Source: Streptomyces capitiformicae (GTDB lineage: Bacteria > Actinomycetota > Actinomycetes > Streptomycetales > Streptomycetaceae). Taken from it: 64,000 bases of DNA. The stretch's first letter is position 1, and every line of letters starts with the position of its first letter. The stretch spans positions 806,001 to 870,000 of the forward strand of contig NZ_CP022161.1 of assembly GCF_002214185.1 (NCBI RefSeq), given 5' to 3'. Shown piece after piece: positions 43,402 to 51,663 of this stretch. The notes beneath the pieces were generated by a model that saw only the letters and a list, made by a program, of their open reading frames with translations, searched no databases and was not told where the DNA came from. The position numbers and the translations under genes were made by a program.

Positions 43402-43625
43402 CCCGCCCGATCTCCGCCCTGGATGTGCCGCTCGCGCGTCTGGAGGCCGACCTGCAGGCCCTCGCGGCCCAGCGTCTGGCCGCCGGTGTCGCCGCCGAGT
43501 TCCGGCACCAGCTCGACCCCGCCGACCACGCGTTCGCCGCCCTCGCCTGCGCCTGTCCCAACGGCTGCTCCTGCGAAGCCGACTACCCCGGATGGACCCC
43601 CACGACCAAGGAGAAGACGTCGTGA
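43398..43625 (+). CDS. Small phage protein
   Basis: A 75-residue protein starting GTG 43398 on the previous stop (GTGA). It is helical over LEADLQALAAQRLAAGVAAE and ends in a Cys cluster CACPNGCSCEADYPG. Function unknown; support comes from the unbroken overlap with both neighbours. Confidence 0.55.
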   Translation: MTRPISALDVPLARLEADLQALAAQRLAAGVAAEFRHQLDPADHAFAALACACPNGCSCEADYPGWTPTTKEKTS

Positions 43626-43978
43626 TGCTCGTCGCCGAACACCTGCCCGCCCGGCCGCGTAAGGCCTCCGCGTCCCGGCGCCGACGCCACCACTCCCGGC
43701 TCCCGTACCGGCTCCACCAGCACGCTCCGGCCGCCGCATCGATCCTCCTCGCCCCGGTGTGGACGGACACGCAGGGCCCGCAGGAGCGCGTCTTCGTGGC
43801 CCGCGCCCTCGACGCCAACGGTGAGCCCGTGCGTATCCCGCCGGGCGGCTCCCGCCAGATCGCATCCCTGCTGCAGGGTGCGTTCCCGGGCGCGGACTGG
43901 AACCAGGCCCAGACGTGGCACGCCAAGACGAACCAGCTCACCACCTGGCAGCAGCAGGAACGGCGGGTGGCGGCATGA
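43622..43978 (+). CDS. Small phage protein
   Basis: About 118 residues from GTG 43622 (an ATG follows one codon later). The N-terminus is very basic (RPRKASASRRRRHHSRL); the C-terminal half RQIASLLQGAFPGADWNQAQ looks globular. Overlaps the genes on both sides by 4 bases. Function unknown. Confidence 0.55.
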   Translation: MMLVAEHLPARPRKASASRRRRHHSRLPYRLHQHAPAAASILLAPVWTDTQGPQERVFVARALDANGEPVRIPPGGSRQIASLLQGAFPGADWNQAQTWHAKTNQLTTWQQQERRVAA

Positions 43979-45015
43979 GCGAGTCCTCCAAGATCGAGTG
44001 GACGGACGCGACGTGGAACGTCGTCACCGGCTGCGAGAAGGTGTCGCCCGGCTGCGACAACTGCTACGCCGAGACGTTCGCCGAACGGTGGCGCGGCATC
44101 CCCGGCCACCACTTCGAGAACGGCTTCGACGTCACCCTCCGCCCCGAGCGGCTGGCACTGCCGCTGAAGTGGCGCAAGCCCAAGCGGATCTTTGTGAATT
44201 CGATGTCCGACCTGTTCCACAAGGACATCCCCGACTCGTACATCGCCCAGGTGTTCGCTGTGATGGCCCGGACACCCCAGCACACCTACCAGGTGCTGAC
44301 GAAGCGGCACGGCCGGATGCGCTCGCTGGTCGGCAGCCTCATCGACGGCGGTCAGAGTCTCCTTGAAGCCGCGCCTGACGAGGAGACCGCACTGGCCCTG
44401 TACGACACCGTCTGGCCGCTTCCGAACGTGTGGTTGGGCGTGAGCGTCGAGGACCAGAAGCGTGCCGACCTGCGCATCCCTGCCCTCGTCGACACGGCGG
44501 CTGCAGTCCGCTTCCTGTCGTGCGAACCACTCCTCGGGCCGGTCGACCTCACCGCATGGATGCCGGAAGGCCACGCCAGCTGGCGCTGCCAGGGTCCCGA
44601 CTGCCGACGCTTCTACAGCGGCCCTCTCCTGCAGCACTGCCCGGACTGCGGGCGCGAAGGCCACTGGACGGGCAGCCACACCGGCAACGGACGGCCGAAC
44701 GGCCAGCCGATCGGCTGGGTCATCGCTGGCGGCGAGTCCGGGCGCGGAGCCCGACCGATGAGCCCTGACTGGGCGCGCAGCATCCGGGATCAGGCCCAAG
44801 CGGCGGGCGTGCCCTACCTGTTCAAGCAGTGGGGCGAGTACCAGCCCACGGATTGGAAGGTCATCGGCCGCCCGTCCGACCGGCGCAACGTCCTCGTCGG
44901 CGACCCGATCGACGACCTCGGCCACCGCTGGGAGATGCGACGCGTCGGCAAGGGCAAGGCCGGCCGAGAACTGGACGGGCGGACCTGGGACGAGTTCCCC
45001 GCGGCTGTGGCATGA
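43975..45015 (+). CDS. DUF5131 / phage Gp37-Gp68-like protein
   Basis: A 346-residue protein. The start KIEWTDATWNVVTGC and the Cys set C20, C27, C30 (GCEKVSPGCDNCYAE) are the hallmark of this phage family, whose CxxxxxxCxxC arrangement recalls radical-SAM iron-sulfur binding. Later blocks FVNSMSDLFHKDIP, QVLTKRHGRM, WLGVSVEDQKRADLRIP, FLSCEPLLGP and VIAGGESGRGARPM are all conserved in the family as I know it. An inserted Cys-rich part (CQGPDCRRFY, HCPDCG) probably binds zinc. Its molecular role is not established. Confidence 0.85.
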   Translation: MSESSKIEWTDATWNVVTGCEKVSPGCDNCYAETFAERWRGIPGHHFENGFDVTLRPERLALPLKWRKPKRIFVNSMSDLFHKDIPDSYIAQVFAVMARTPQHTYQVLTKRHGRMRSLVGSLIDGGQSLLEAAPDEETALALYDTVWPLPNVWLGVSVEDQKRADLRIPALVDTAAAVRFLSCEPLLGPVDLTAWMPEGHASWRCQGPDCRRFYSGPLLQHCPDCGREGHWTGSHTGNGRPNGQPIGWVIAGGESGRGARPMSPDWARSIRDQAQAAGVPYLFKQWGEYQPTDWKVIGRPSDRRNVLVGDPIDDLGHRWEMRRVGKGKAGRELDGRTWDEFPAAVA

Positions 45016-45170
45016 CCGCCCCGCCACCCCGCCTGTCGCCGACCGCGGGCCTGTTCAACGCGCTCATCCGACTCCTCAACCTCCGCCTCACCGCCCGGGC
45101 CCTGGAGCTCGAAGCGCAGATCGCCATCGAAACCGCCGCCAGCCAGCACCTGAAGGAGGACATCCGGTGA
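45012..45170 (+). CDS. Very small phage protein
   Basis: Fifty-two residues from the ATG overlapping the DUF5131 stop. It is a single amphipathic helix (LFNALIRLLNLRLTARALEL). Supported by overlaps on both sides only. Confidence 0.5.
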   Translation: MTAPPPRLSPTAGLFNALIRLLNLRLTARALELEAQIAIETAASQHLKEDIR

Positions 45171-45589
45171 ACCTCGGCCTGCTGCCCATCCGCCTCGGCT
45201 TGCTCGACCGGCCGCCCCGTAAGCACCGCGCCGTGGACGAGGTCGAACGGCAGAAGGGCATGCGGGCTGGCGCCGACCGCCTGATCCAGGCTCTCCGCCT
45301 TCAGCTCGAGGACCAAGACCTCGCTCACGCCGAAGTGATCGCCCGCATCGACGCCCGGCACGCCGAGGTCGTGGACGGCATGCAGCGGCAGATCGACGAC
45401 CTGCGGCGCCGCCTCGACATCGCCTGCAAGGCCGAGACCGCGGTTACGAAGACGCAGGAGTTGAGCGTCGACGAGATCCGGCAGCACTGCATCAAGCCGG
45501 TGCCGCTGCACCTGTCGCCAATGGCCCGCCGGGATCCCGCGCACGTGCCCGCCTGGGCGCATCGCGACGAACCCGAACCCGCGGCCTGA
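45167..45589 (+). CDS. Coiled-coil phage protein
   Basis: A 140-residue protein from GTG 45167 (GTGA overlap). Residues about 45-90 are a long coiled coil (AEVVDGMQRQIDDLRRRLDI), and the C-terminus is Pro/His-rich. Function unknown; it ends the first overlapping block before a hairpin at 45650. Confidence 0.55.
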   Translation: MNLGLLPIRLGLLDRPPRKHRAVDEVERQKGMRAGADRLIQALRLQLEDQDLAHAEVIARIDARHAEVVDGMQRQIDDLRRRLDIACKAETAVTKTQELSVDEIRQHCIKPVPLHLSPMARRDPAHVPAWAHRDEPEPAA

Positions 45590-45649
45590 CCCACGTCCCC
45601 CATAGCGGGCGCCTGTCGAGCCTCCCCCCAAGCTCCGGGCGCCACCCGA

Positions 45650-45689
45650 GGGCCTCCGCCCCGACCACCCCCCGGCGGGGCGGAGGCCC
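45650..45689 (+). terminator. Hairpin in the phage early operon
   Basis: A perfect 14-bp stem (45650-45663 with 45676-45689, arm GGGCCTCCGCCCCG) lies in the 138-bp gap between two gene blocks. No T-run follows; it may be an attenuator or mRNA-stabilising stem. A smaller stem CGCCCGCC/GGCGGGCG occurs at 47776-47798. Confidence 0.5.
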
Positions 45690-45727
45690 GCCCATCCGCA
45701 CACCCTGAACACCCTCAGGAGAGCCAC

Positions 45728-45982
45728 ATGAGCCCCAGCAGCCCCACCTTCAGCCGCGAGATCGCCGCCCACGTGCTGTCCCACTTCGGCCACCCCGGCG
45801 GCTACCCGGCCGGCGACTGGACCGAATCCCTCATCAGCCTCATCGACCGCGCCGACATGACCCACCGGGCCCGGCTCCTCGACGCGTTCCCCGACTACGG
45901 GGCCGCCATCACCCTCGCCAAGTACGACGAGAACGGCATCGCCACCCTGCAGGCCATCGCCGCAGGCAAGGCGGCGGCATGA
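45728..45982 (+). CDS. Small phage protein
   Basis: An 84-residue protein with CAGGAGAG before its ATG. Sequence is globular and slightly acidic (AHVLSHFGHPGGYPAGDWTE). Overlaps the YqaJ gene by ATGA, suggesting a role beside recombination, but I do not recognise the family. Confidence 0.6.
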   Translation: MSPSSPTFSREIAAHVLSHFGHPGGYPAGDWTESLISLIDRADMTHRARLLDAFPDYGAAITLAKYDENGIATLQAIAAGKAAA

Positions 45983-46956
45983 CCACCGCCACCTACCCGT
46001 CCGGCGCCGTCGTCGCGCTCGAGCCGGACGCTTCCCGCGAGGAGTGGCACGCCGTCCGCCAGTCCGGCATCGGCGGCTCCGACATCGCCGCGATCTGCGG
46101 CTTCAATAAGTGGACATCCCCGCTCGAGATCTGGCTGAAGAAGACCGGCCAGACCGTGCCCCCGCGCATCGACGAAGTCCTCAACGAGGCCGCCGAGAAC
46201 GGGCACGACCTGGAGCCGTTCGTCGCCAGCCGCTTCACCAAGAAGACCGGCCTGCCTGTCTTCGAAAACCCCGGCACCCTGCGCCTGCCCGACATCCCCT
46301 GGGCGCTCGTCAACCTCGACCGCACCACCGAAGAAGACGGTCTGCCGGGGGTCGTCGAACTGAAGACCCGCTCGAGCTACGCCTTGGACGACTGGCTCGA
46401 GGAGCCGCCGGTCGGCGTGCAAGTACAGGTCCAGTGGCAACTGATGGTCACCGGCTGGTCGTTCGGCTACACCGCAGCCCTGATCGGCGGGCAGCGCACC
46501 ATCGTCCACCGGCTCGAGCGCGACGAGCAGCTCATCGACAACCTCCTCGCCATCGCCGCCGAGTTCTGGGGCTGGGTCGAAACCGGCACCCGGCCGCCCC
46601 TCGACGGCAGCCACGCCACCGGCCAGCTCCTCGACCGGCTCCACGCCAAGCCGACCCGCAAGGACGTCGTCGCCGACGCCGCCGAAGTCGAGAAGTGGCT
46701 GAACATCCGGGCCACCGCCCAGGAGCAGATGGCCGCCGCCGACATCGCCCTCACCGAGGCCGACAACCACCTCAAGGCACTGGCCGGCGACGGCACCGAC
46801 GTCTACATCCGAGGCGAACTCGCCTACACGTGGCGGCCCCGGCTCGGCCAGATCAGCTGGAAGACCGCCGCCCTCGACCTCGACCCCGACCTCGACCCCG
46901 AGCCGTACCGGGGCGAGCCCACCCGAGTCCTCAACATCGTCATGGAGAACCAGTGA
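45979..46956 (+). CDS. YqaJ-type viral recombinase exonuclease
   Basis: A 325-residue nuclease of the lambda-exonuclease/YqaJ fold. The start EEWHAVRQSGIGGSDIAAIC carries the substrate-binding GGSD loop; the PD-(D/E)XK centre is in VNLDRTTEEDG and VVELKTR (Asp, Glu, Lys), with QVQVQWQLMVTG following. It resects double-stranded ends 5'-3' to expose DNA for the annealing protein encoded next, with which it overlaps by GTGA. An alpha-helical C-terminal domain follows. Confidence 0.9.
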   Translation: MTTATYPSGAVVALEPDASREEWHAVRQSGIGGSDIAAICGFNKWTSPLEIWLKKTGQTVPPRIDEVLNEAAENGHDLEPFVASRFTKKTGLPVFENPGTLRLPDIPWALVNLDRTTEEDGLPGVVELKTRSSYALDDWLEEPPVGVQVQVQWQLMVTGWSFGYTAALIGGQRTIVHRLERDEQLIDNLLAIAAEFWGWVETGTRPPLDGSHATGQLLDRLHAKPTRKDVVADAAEVEKWLNIRATAQEQMAAADIALTEADNHLKALAGDGTDVYIRGELAYTWRPRLGQISWKTAALDLDPDLDPEPYRGEPTRVLNIVMENQ

Positions 46957-47756
46957 CCAGCAACGCCCGCAACGCCGTCGCCCGACGCGCCGAAAACGTC
47001 GGCCAAGTCGAGCAGGCCAGCCAGCAGTCGAAGCCGACCATGGCGCAGCAGATCGAACGCATGAAGCCAGAGATCGCCCGCGCCCTCCCCAAGCACATGG
47101 ACGCGGATCGCATCGCCCGCATCGCCCTCACCCTGATCCGCAAGAACCCCGACCTCGCCAACTGCACCACCGAGTCCTTCCTGGGCGCGCTCATGACCTG
47201 CTCGCAGCTGGGCTTCGAGCCGGGCTCGCCGACGCAGGAGGCGTTCATCGTCCCCTACAAGGGGGAGGCCACGTTCCAGCTCGGCTACCAGGGCATGGTG
47301 ACGCTCTTCTACCAGCACCCGATGGCGTCGTCGGTGAAGGTCGAGACCGTCCGCGAGAACGACTACTTCGAGCACGAGGAAGGCCTCGAGGAGAAGCTCG
47401 TCCACCGTCCCTGCAAGACGGGGCCCCGCGGCAAGGCGATCGCCTACTACTCCGTGGCCCGCCTGATCAATGGCGGCCGGACATTCAAGGTCATGTACCC
47501 GGCGGAGATCGAAGAGCGGCGCGAGAAGTTGCCCTCGAAGAACAGCCCCGCCTGGCGAAACAGCTACGACGAGATGGCCAAGAAGACCGTCCTGCGCAAC
47601 CACTTCAAGGCCTTGCCGAAGAGCGCCGAACTCGCCCGCGCCATGGCCCACGACGGCACCGTCCGCACCGACTGGCAGCCCGACGCGCTCGACGTCCCGC
47701 CCGACTACCTCAGCGAGCCGACCCGGCCCGCCCTCGAGCCCGGAAGCACCGACTAG
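46953..47756 (+). CDS. recT: RecT-family single-strand annealing protein
   Basis: A 267-residue protein from GTG 46953. Family marks: TMAQQIERMKPEIARALPKH, RIARIALTLIRKNPDL, FLGALMTCSQLGFEPG, FIVPYKGEATFQLGYQGMV and RNHFKALPKS. RecT proteins coat single-stranded DNA and anneal homologous strands during phage recombination. It pairs with the YqaJ exonuclease in one translational unit, the phage equivalent of Red beta with Red exonuclease. Confidence 0.92.
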   Translation: MTSNARNAVARRAENVGQVEQASQQSKPTMAQQIERMKPEIARALPKHMDADRIARIALTLIRKNPDLANCTTESFLGALMTCSQLGFEPGSPTQEAFIVPYKGEATFQLGYQGMVTLFYQHPMASSVKVETVRENDYFEHEEGLEEKLVHRPCKTGPRGKAIAYYSVARLINGGRTFKVMYPAEIEERREKLPSKNSPAWRNSYDEMAKKTVLRNHFKALPKSAELARAMAHDGTVRTDWQPDALDVPPDYLSEPTRPALEPGSTD

Positions 47757-47826
47757 CCCATCCCCTCCGGGCTCCCGCCCGCCGCAAACAGGCGGGCGCC
47801 CGACAACACCAGGAGACCACACCGCC

Positions 47827-48165
47827 ATGAAGGTATCGCTCTGCAAGCACAGCTTCCCCTGCCAGCCGCCCCACGGCTCGATCTTCCGGCCCGGCGACTG
47901 CACCGGCTGCGGCATCACCTACAGCGAGCACGAGGCCGAACTGCTCCGTCAGGAAGAGGCCCTGATCGTCGGCAGCAGCCGCGACGGCCAGTGCCCCGAC
48001 TGCACCCAGCAGAAGCGGCTGTTCCGCTGGCAGGCGCCCGCCCAGCCGTGGGACGAGCCCGGCATCGAGAAGCCCGTCACGTTCCTGTGCATCGACTGCT
48101 TCAACGTCGCCGTCGACGCTCACAACGCGCTGGTCAACAGTGTCTTCGAGGAGGCGGCCCGGTGA
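47827..48165 (+). CDS. Cys-rich phage protein
   Basis: A 112-residue protein from ATG 47827. Pairs CTGCG, CPDCTQQ and CIDCFN plus an N-terminal CKHSFPC suggest one or two zinc sites. The middle is helical. It overlaps the next start by GTGA. Function unknown. Confidence 0.6.
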   Translation: MKVSLCKHSFPCQPPHGSIFRPGDCTGCGITYSEHEAELLRQEEALIVGSSRDGQCPDCTQQKRLFRWQAPAQPWDEPGIEKPVTFLCIDCFNVAVDAHNALVNSVFEEAAR

Positions 48166-48509
48166 CCGCCAGCGTGCAGCCCGCCCTCGACGGCAGCGTC
48201 CCCGAGCCCCGCAAGACGAAGACGCAGCGGCAGGCGGAGGACTACGACACCTGGCTCGCCGAGGTCTGGCCCAAGTTCATAGCCGCCGCTGCAACGGGCC
48301 GCACCTTCACCTGCTTCGAGATCGCCGACGCCCACCAACTGTCCGCCCCGCCCAACCCGCAAGCCCACTGGGGCCGGCTCATGACCCTGCTGCAGGACGA
48401 GGGCTACGTGAAGAAGGCGGGTTGGGCCTGCTCCGAGCGCCCCACCACCCACCACAGCGGAGTCCGCACCTGGCGCGGCACCGCCGCAGCGAGGAGGGCC
48501 GCCGCGTGA
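48162..48509 (+). CDS. Winged-helix-like phage protein
   Basis: A 115-residue protein from GTG 48162. The segment FTCFEIADAHQLSAPPNPQA, then HWGRLMTLLQDEGYVKKAGW, has the shape of a winged helix with a loop, often seen in small phage DNA-binding proteins. Overlaps both neighbours by 4 bases. Confidence 0.55.
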   Translation: MTASVQPALDGSVPEPRKTKTQRQAEDYDTWLAEVWPKFIAAAATGRTFTCFEIADAHQLSAPPNPQAHWGRLMTLLQDEGYVKKAGWACSERPTTHHSGVRTWRGTAAARRAAA

Positions 48510-48688
48510 CCGAGCGCCTCATCACCGCTCTCCCCGCCCTCGTCTTCGCTGGGGCCATACTCACCGCCGCCGTGTGGGCCGTCGTCCACGCCGTCCGCGG
48601 CGACCGGCACCTCACCCGCCGAGACATCCGCCGCATCCAGTCCTACGCCAACCACCCCGCACACCGGAAGGAGAACCCGCAGCCGTGA
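48506..48688 (+). CDS. Small single-pass membrane phage protein
   Basis: Sixty residues from GTG 48506. One hydrophobic helix (LITALPALVFAGAILTAAVW) is followed by a basic cytoplasmic tail (RGDRHLTRRDIRR). Role unknown. Overlaps on both sides support it. Confidence 0.5.
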   Translation: MTERLITALPALVFAGAILTAAVWAVVHAVRGDRHLTRRDIRRIQSYANHPAHRKENPQP

Positions 48689-49530
48689 CCGCCCACCGCC
48701 AGCCGCCGAACCACAACACCCTCACCTGCTACACCGACTACCGGTGTCGGCTGCCCGAATGCGTCGACCGCTACCGGCAGTGGGACCGCGCCCGCTACCG
48801 CGCCAAAGCCAGCGGCGAACCCGGACGCTACGTCGACGCCGAACCCGTCCGCCAGCACCTCCTCAAGCTGTACGCCGCAGGCATCACCATCCACGCCGTA
48901 GCCGCCGCCACCGGACTCTCCTACCTCGCCGTCCGCAGCTTCACCCACCACGAGTACGGCAACCGCCGCTCCCGCCGCCAACGCTGCACCACCACCACAC
49001 AGGCCAAACTCCTCGCCGTCACACCCGACAACATCACCACCGGCCGCATCGACGCGACCGGCACCATCCGCCGCGTACAGGCACTCGTCGCCATCGGCTT
49101 CCCCCTCGAACGGATCGCCCCGCACACCGTCCTCAGCGTGAACAACATGAGCGCCCTGCTGCAGCGGAAGACCGTCCTCGCCAGCACGGCCTCCAGCGTC
49201 GCCGACGCCTACGAGCTCCTCCGCAACCGGAAGCCGGCCCGGCACGGCGTCGACAAGCGGAACATCTCCCGGGCCACCAAGCGGGCAGCCGCCAACCGCT
49301 GGCCCACCCCCACCTACTGGGACCGGCACCCGGGCGCGATCGACGACCCGGACTTCGAGCCGCTCTACGGCGTCACCCGCCGGGAGATCGTCGCCCAAGA
49401 CGCCAACTGGATCATGCGGACCACCGGCGTCAGCAAGGCCACCGCCGCCGCACGACTCGGCGTCTCCAAGGCCTACGTCGAACACGCCTTCCGCGACCAC
49501 CCGGAGTACGCGCTGGAGGTGGCCGCGTGA
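48685..49530 (+). CDS. Phage HTH protein with two DNA-binding-like segments
   Basis: A 281-residue protein from GTG 48685. The N-terminus CYTDYRCRLPECVDRYRQWD is a pattern common in actinobacterial phages. Helix-turn-helix-like stretches occur at HAVAAATGLSYLAVRSF and again at TTGVSKATAAARLGVSKAY near the C-terminus. The middle is basic and helical. It overlaps the WhiB gene. A DNA-binding role is likely; the family name is unknown to me. Confidence 0.6.
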   Translation: MTAHRQPPNHNTLTCYTDYRCRLPECVDRYRQWDRARYRAKASGEPGRYVDAEPVRQHLLKLYAAGITIHAVAAATGLSYLAVRSFTHHEYGNRRSRRQRCTTTTQAKLLAVTPDNITTGRIDATGTIRRVQALVAIGFPLERIAPHTVLSVNNMSALLQRKTVLASTASSVADAYELLRNRKPARHGVDKRNISRATKRAAANRWPTPTYWDRHPGAIDDPDFEPLYGVTRREIVAQDANWIMRTTGVSKATAAARLGVSKAYVEHAFRDHPEYALEVAA

Positions 49531-49781
49531 GCCGCTACGACTGGATGGCCGACGCCCGCTGCGCACAGACCGACCCCGACCTGTGGGCGGCCGACCGGCC
49601 CGGCAACACCTACCGCGACGCCCGCCTCATCTGCGAACGCTGCCCGGTTCGGCGCGAGTGCGACGCCCACGCCAACACGCTCGCCGGGCAAGCCGACATC
49701 AGCCTCCACGGCATGTGGGCCGGAACGCCCCCACGGAAACGCACCGTCACCCACCCCAACACGGAAAGGGCCGCCGCCTGA
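49527..49781 (+). CDS. Phage WhiB-family iron-sulfur regulator
   Basis: An 84-residue Wbl protein from GTG 49527. Cluster ligands C12, C36, C39 and C45 (RCAQTD, CERCPVRREC) bind [4Fe-4S]; the turn HGMWAGTPP replaces the usual G(V/I)WGG and is followed by a basic tail. Host WhiB proteins bind the sigma factor's region 4 and redirect transcription; phage homologues are known in actinophages and can block host Wbl function. It overlaps the methyltransferase start by 1 base (TGATG). Confidence 0.9.
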   Translation: MSRYDWMADARCAQTDPDLWAADRPGNTYRDARLICERCPVRRECDAHANTLAGQADISLHGMWAGTPPRKRTVTHPNTERAAA

Positions 49782-51574
49782 TGTACCGCCACGACGACAC
49801 CGACCTCACGGTCATGGACTGGTTCTGCGGCGCCGGAGGCTCCAGCCAGGGCATGCACTCCATCCCCGGCGTCCGCATGGCCCGCGCGGCGAACCACTGG
49901 GAGCGGGCGATCGAGTCGCACGCCGCGAACTTCCCCACCGTCGACCACTACCGCGGCGACATCCGCGAAGCGCCCGTCGAGACGTGGCCCGTCACGGACA
50001 TCTTCTGGGCCTCCCCGGAATGCCCGCAGTGGTCCAACGCCCGCGGCAAGAAGCGGGACTTCGACGCCAGTCTCCAGGGCGATCTCTTCGACGGCTTCGG
50101 CCCGTCCGAGGAAGTCGAGCGATCCCGCGCGCTCATGGAGGAAGTCCCCATGTACCTGCGCGGCGTCATCGCCCGCGGGGGACTGGTCAAGGCGGGCGTC
50201 GTCGAGAACGTCGTCGACGTCCGCGCCTGGGACCAGTGGGACCGGTGGATCGGCGAGATCCGCAAGCTCGGCTACGAGACCCGGGTCATCGCCCTGAACT
50301 CGATGCACGCCGACCCGCGCACCGTCCACAAGGCGCCGCAGTCCCGCGACCGCCTGTACGTCGCCTACTGGCACAAGTCGCTCGGCCGGACGCCCGACTG
50401 GGACAAGTGGCTGAGGCCGCGCGCCTGGTGCACCGGCTGCGACACGTGGGTGCAGGCCGTACAGCGGTTCAAGCAGCCCGGCCGCGACATGGGCCGCTAC
50501 CGCCAGCAATACGTCTACCGCTGCCCGAACACGACGTGCCGCAACCAGATCGTCGAGCCGGAAACCCTCCCGGCCGCCGTCGCCATCGACTGGTCGCTCC
50601 CCGGACAGCGCATCGGTGACCGGGCCAAGCCGCTCGCCGACAAGACCCTCGCCCGCATCCAGGCCGGCCTCGACAAGTTCGCCCGGCCGATGATGGTCCC
50701 GGCTGGCGGCACGTGGCGCAACGACGCCACCCCAGTCACCGACCCGATGGCTACCCGCACCACGCGGGAGAACGACGGCCTGGCCGTGCCCCCCTTCATC
50801 ACCGAACTCCGGGGCGGCAGCAGCGTCCGGGCGGTCACCGCGCCGCTCGCCACTGTGGCGACATCGGGCGGACATCACGGCCTCGCCGTGCCCCCGCTGC
50901 TGATCCCTGTCGAAGGCCGCGACGGCAAGGAGCCCGGCTCGGCGAACAACCCGCTCCGCACCCAGACCGCCCGCAACGAAACCGGCCTGGCCTGGCTGCC
51001 GTTCATGGTCACCATGCGCGGAGGCGGCGACCAGCTCCGCGGCCGGTCCATCGGCGAACCCGTCGGGACCGTATCCGCGAACGGCAACCACCACGGACTC
51101 GTCACCCCCAACCTGCCCGCCTTCGTCATGCGGAACAACACGCCGCGCGGCGGCGCCGGGCAGATGTGCACGAGCGCTGACGAGTACTTCCGCACCATGA
51201 CAACCGCCGGCCACCAGTCGCTCGTCACCTGGGAAGACCTCCTCGTCCCCTACTACGGCAACGGCACCGCGAAGACCGTCGCCGAGCCTGTCGGCACGCT
51301 CTCCACCCGCGACCGGTACGCCCTCGTCCAGGGCGACGTGGACATCGAGGACGTCCTGTTCCGGATGTTGGAGCCCCACGAGATCGGCCGCGCGATGTCG
51401 TTCGGCGACGCCTACATCGTCCTCGGCTCCAAGCGCGAACGCGTCCGCCAATACGGCAACGCCGTGACCCCGAACTGCGCCGAGGTCATCGTCTGCGCCC
51501 TCGTCGAGGCGATCACCGGCGAGGACATCGAGCGGCACGCCGAGCCCCAGACCGAGACGGCGCTCGCCGCGTGA
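49781..51574 (+). CDS. C5-cytosine DNA methyltransferase with a repetitive target-recognition region
   Basis: A 597-residue enzyme. Motif I DWFCGAGGSSQG (13-24), catalytic Cys C81 in SPECPQWS (motif IV), ENV at 142-144 (motif VI), QSRDR at 187-191 (motif VIII) and YGNAVTPN near 560 (motif X). Between VIII and X lie about 350 residues, longer than usual, that contain about six imperfect repeats of the form PVGTVSANGNHHGLVTP. A small CxxC/CxxxxC zinc-like site (WCTGCDTW, YRCPNTTCRN) precedes them. No cognate nuclease is adjacent, so it probably protects phage DNA from restriction. Confidence 0.9.
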   Translation: MYRHDDTDLTVMDWFCGAGGSSQGMHSIPGVRMARAANHWERAIESHAANFPTVDHYRGDIREAPVETWPVTDIFWASPECPQWSNARGKKRDFDASLQGDLFDGFGPSEEVERSRALMEEVPMYLRGVIARGGLVKAGVVENVVDVRAWDQWDRWIGEIRKLGYETRVIALNSMHADPRTVHKAPQSRDRLYVAYWHKSLGRTPDWDKWLRPRAWCTGCDTWVQAVQRFKQPGRDMGRYRQQYVYRCPNTTCRNQIVEPETLPAAVAIDWSLPGQRIGDRAKPLADKTLARIQAGLDKFARPMMVPAGGTWRNDATPVTDPMATRTTRENDGLAVPPFITELRGGSSVRAVTAPLATVATSGGHHGLAVPPLLIPVEGRDGKEPGSANNPLRTQTARNETGLAWLPFMVTMRGGGDQLRGRSIGEPVGTVSANGNHHGLVTPNLPAFVMRNNTPRGGAGQMCTSADEYFRTMTTAGHQSLVTWEDLLVPYYGNGTAKTVAEPVGTLSTRDRYALVQGDVDIEDVLFRMLEPHEIGRAMSFGDAYIVLGSKRERVRQYGNAVTPNCAEVIVCALVEAITGEDIERHAEPQTETALAA

Positions 51575-51663
51575 CCGGCTGCTGCCGGCCGCGCGCCGGA
51601 CCCTAACCCGCCACCCCACCCGTACACCGCCGTCATCCAGCGCTACCGAGAAGAGAGAACCCC

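Noticed and set aside
42715..45027. A 770-codon minus-strand frame across several small phage genes
   Set aside because: It spans several overlapping plus-strand genes with good starts; the minus frame is shadow.
49781..51574. Complete restriction-modification system
   Set aside because: No restriction endonuclease is adjacent to either methyltransferase; the HNH and PD-(D/E)XK genes are separated and look replication-related.
49610..51619. A 669-codon minus-strand frame opposite the cytosine methyltransferase
   Set aside because: Antisense shadow of a gene with complete methyltransferase motifs; no domain or signal in the minus frame.
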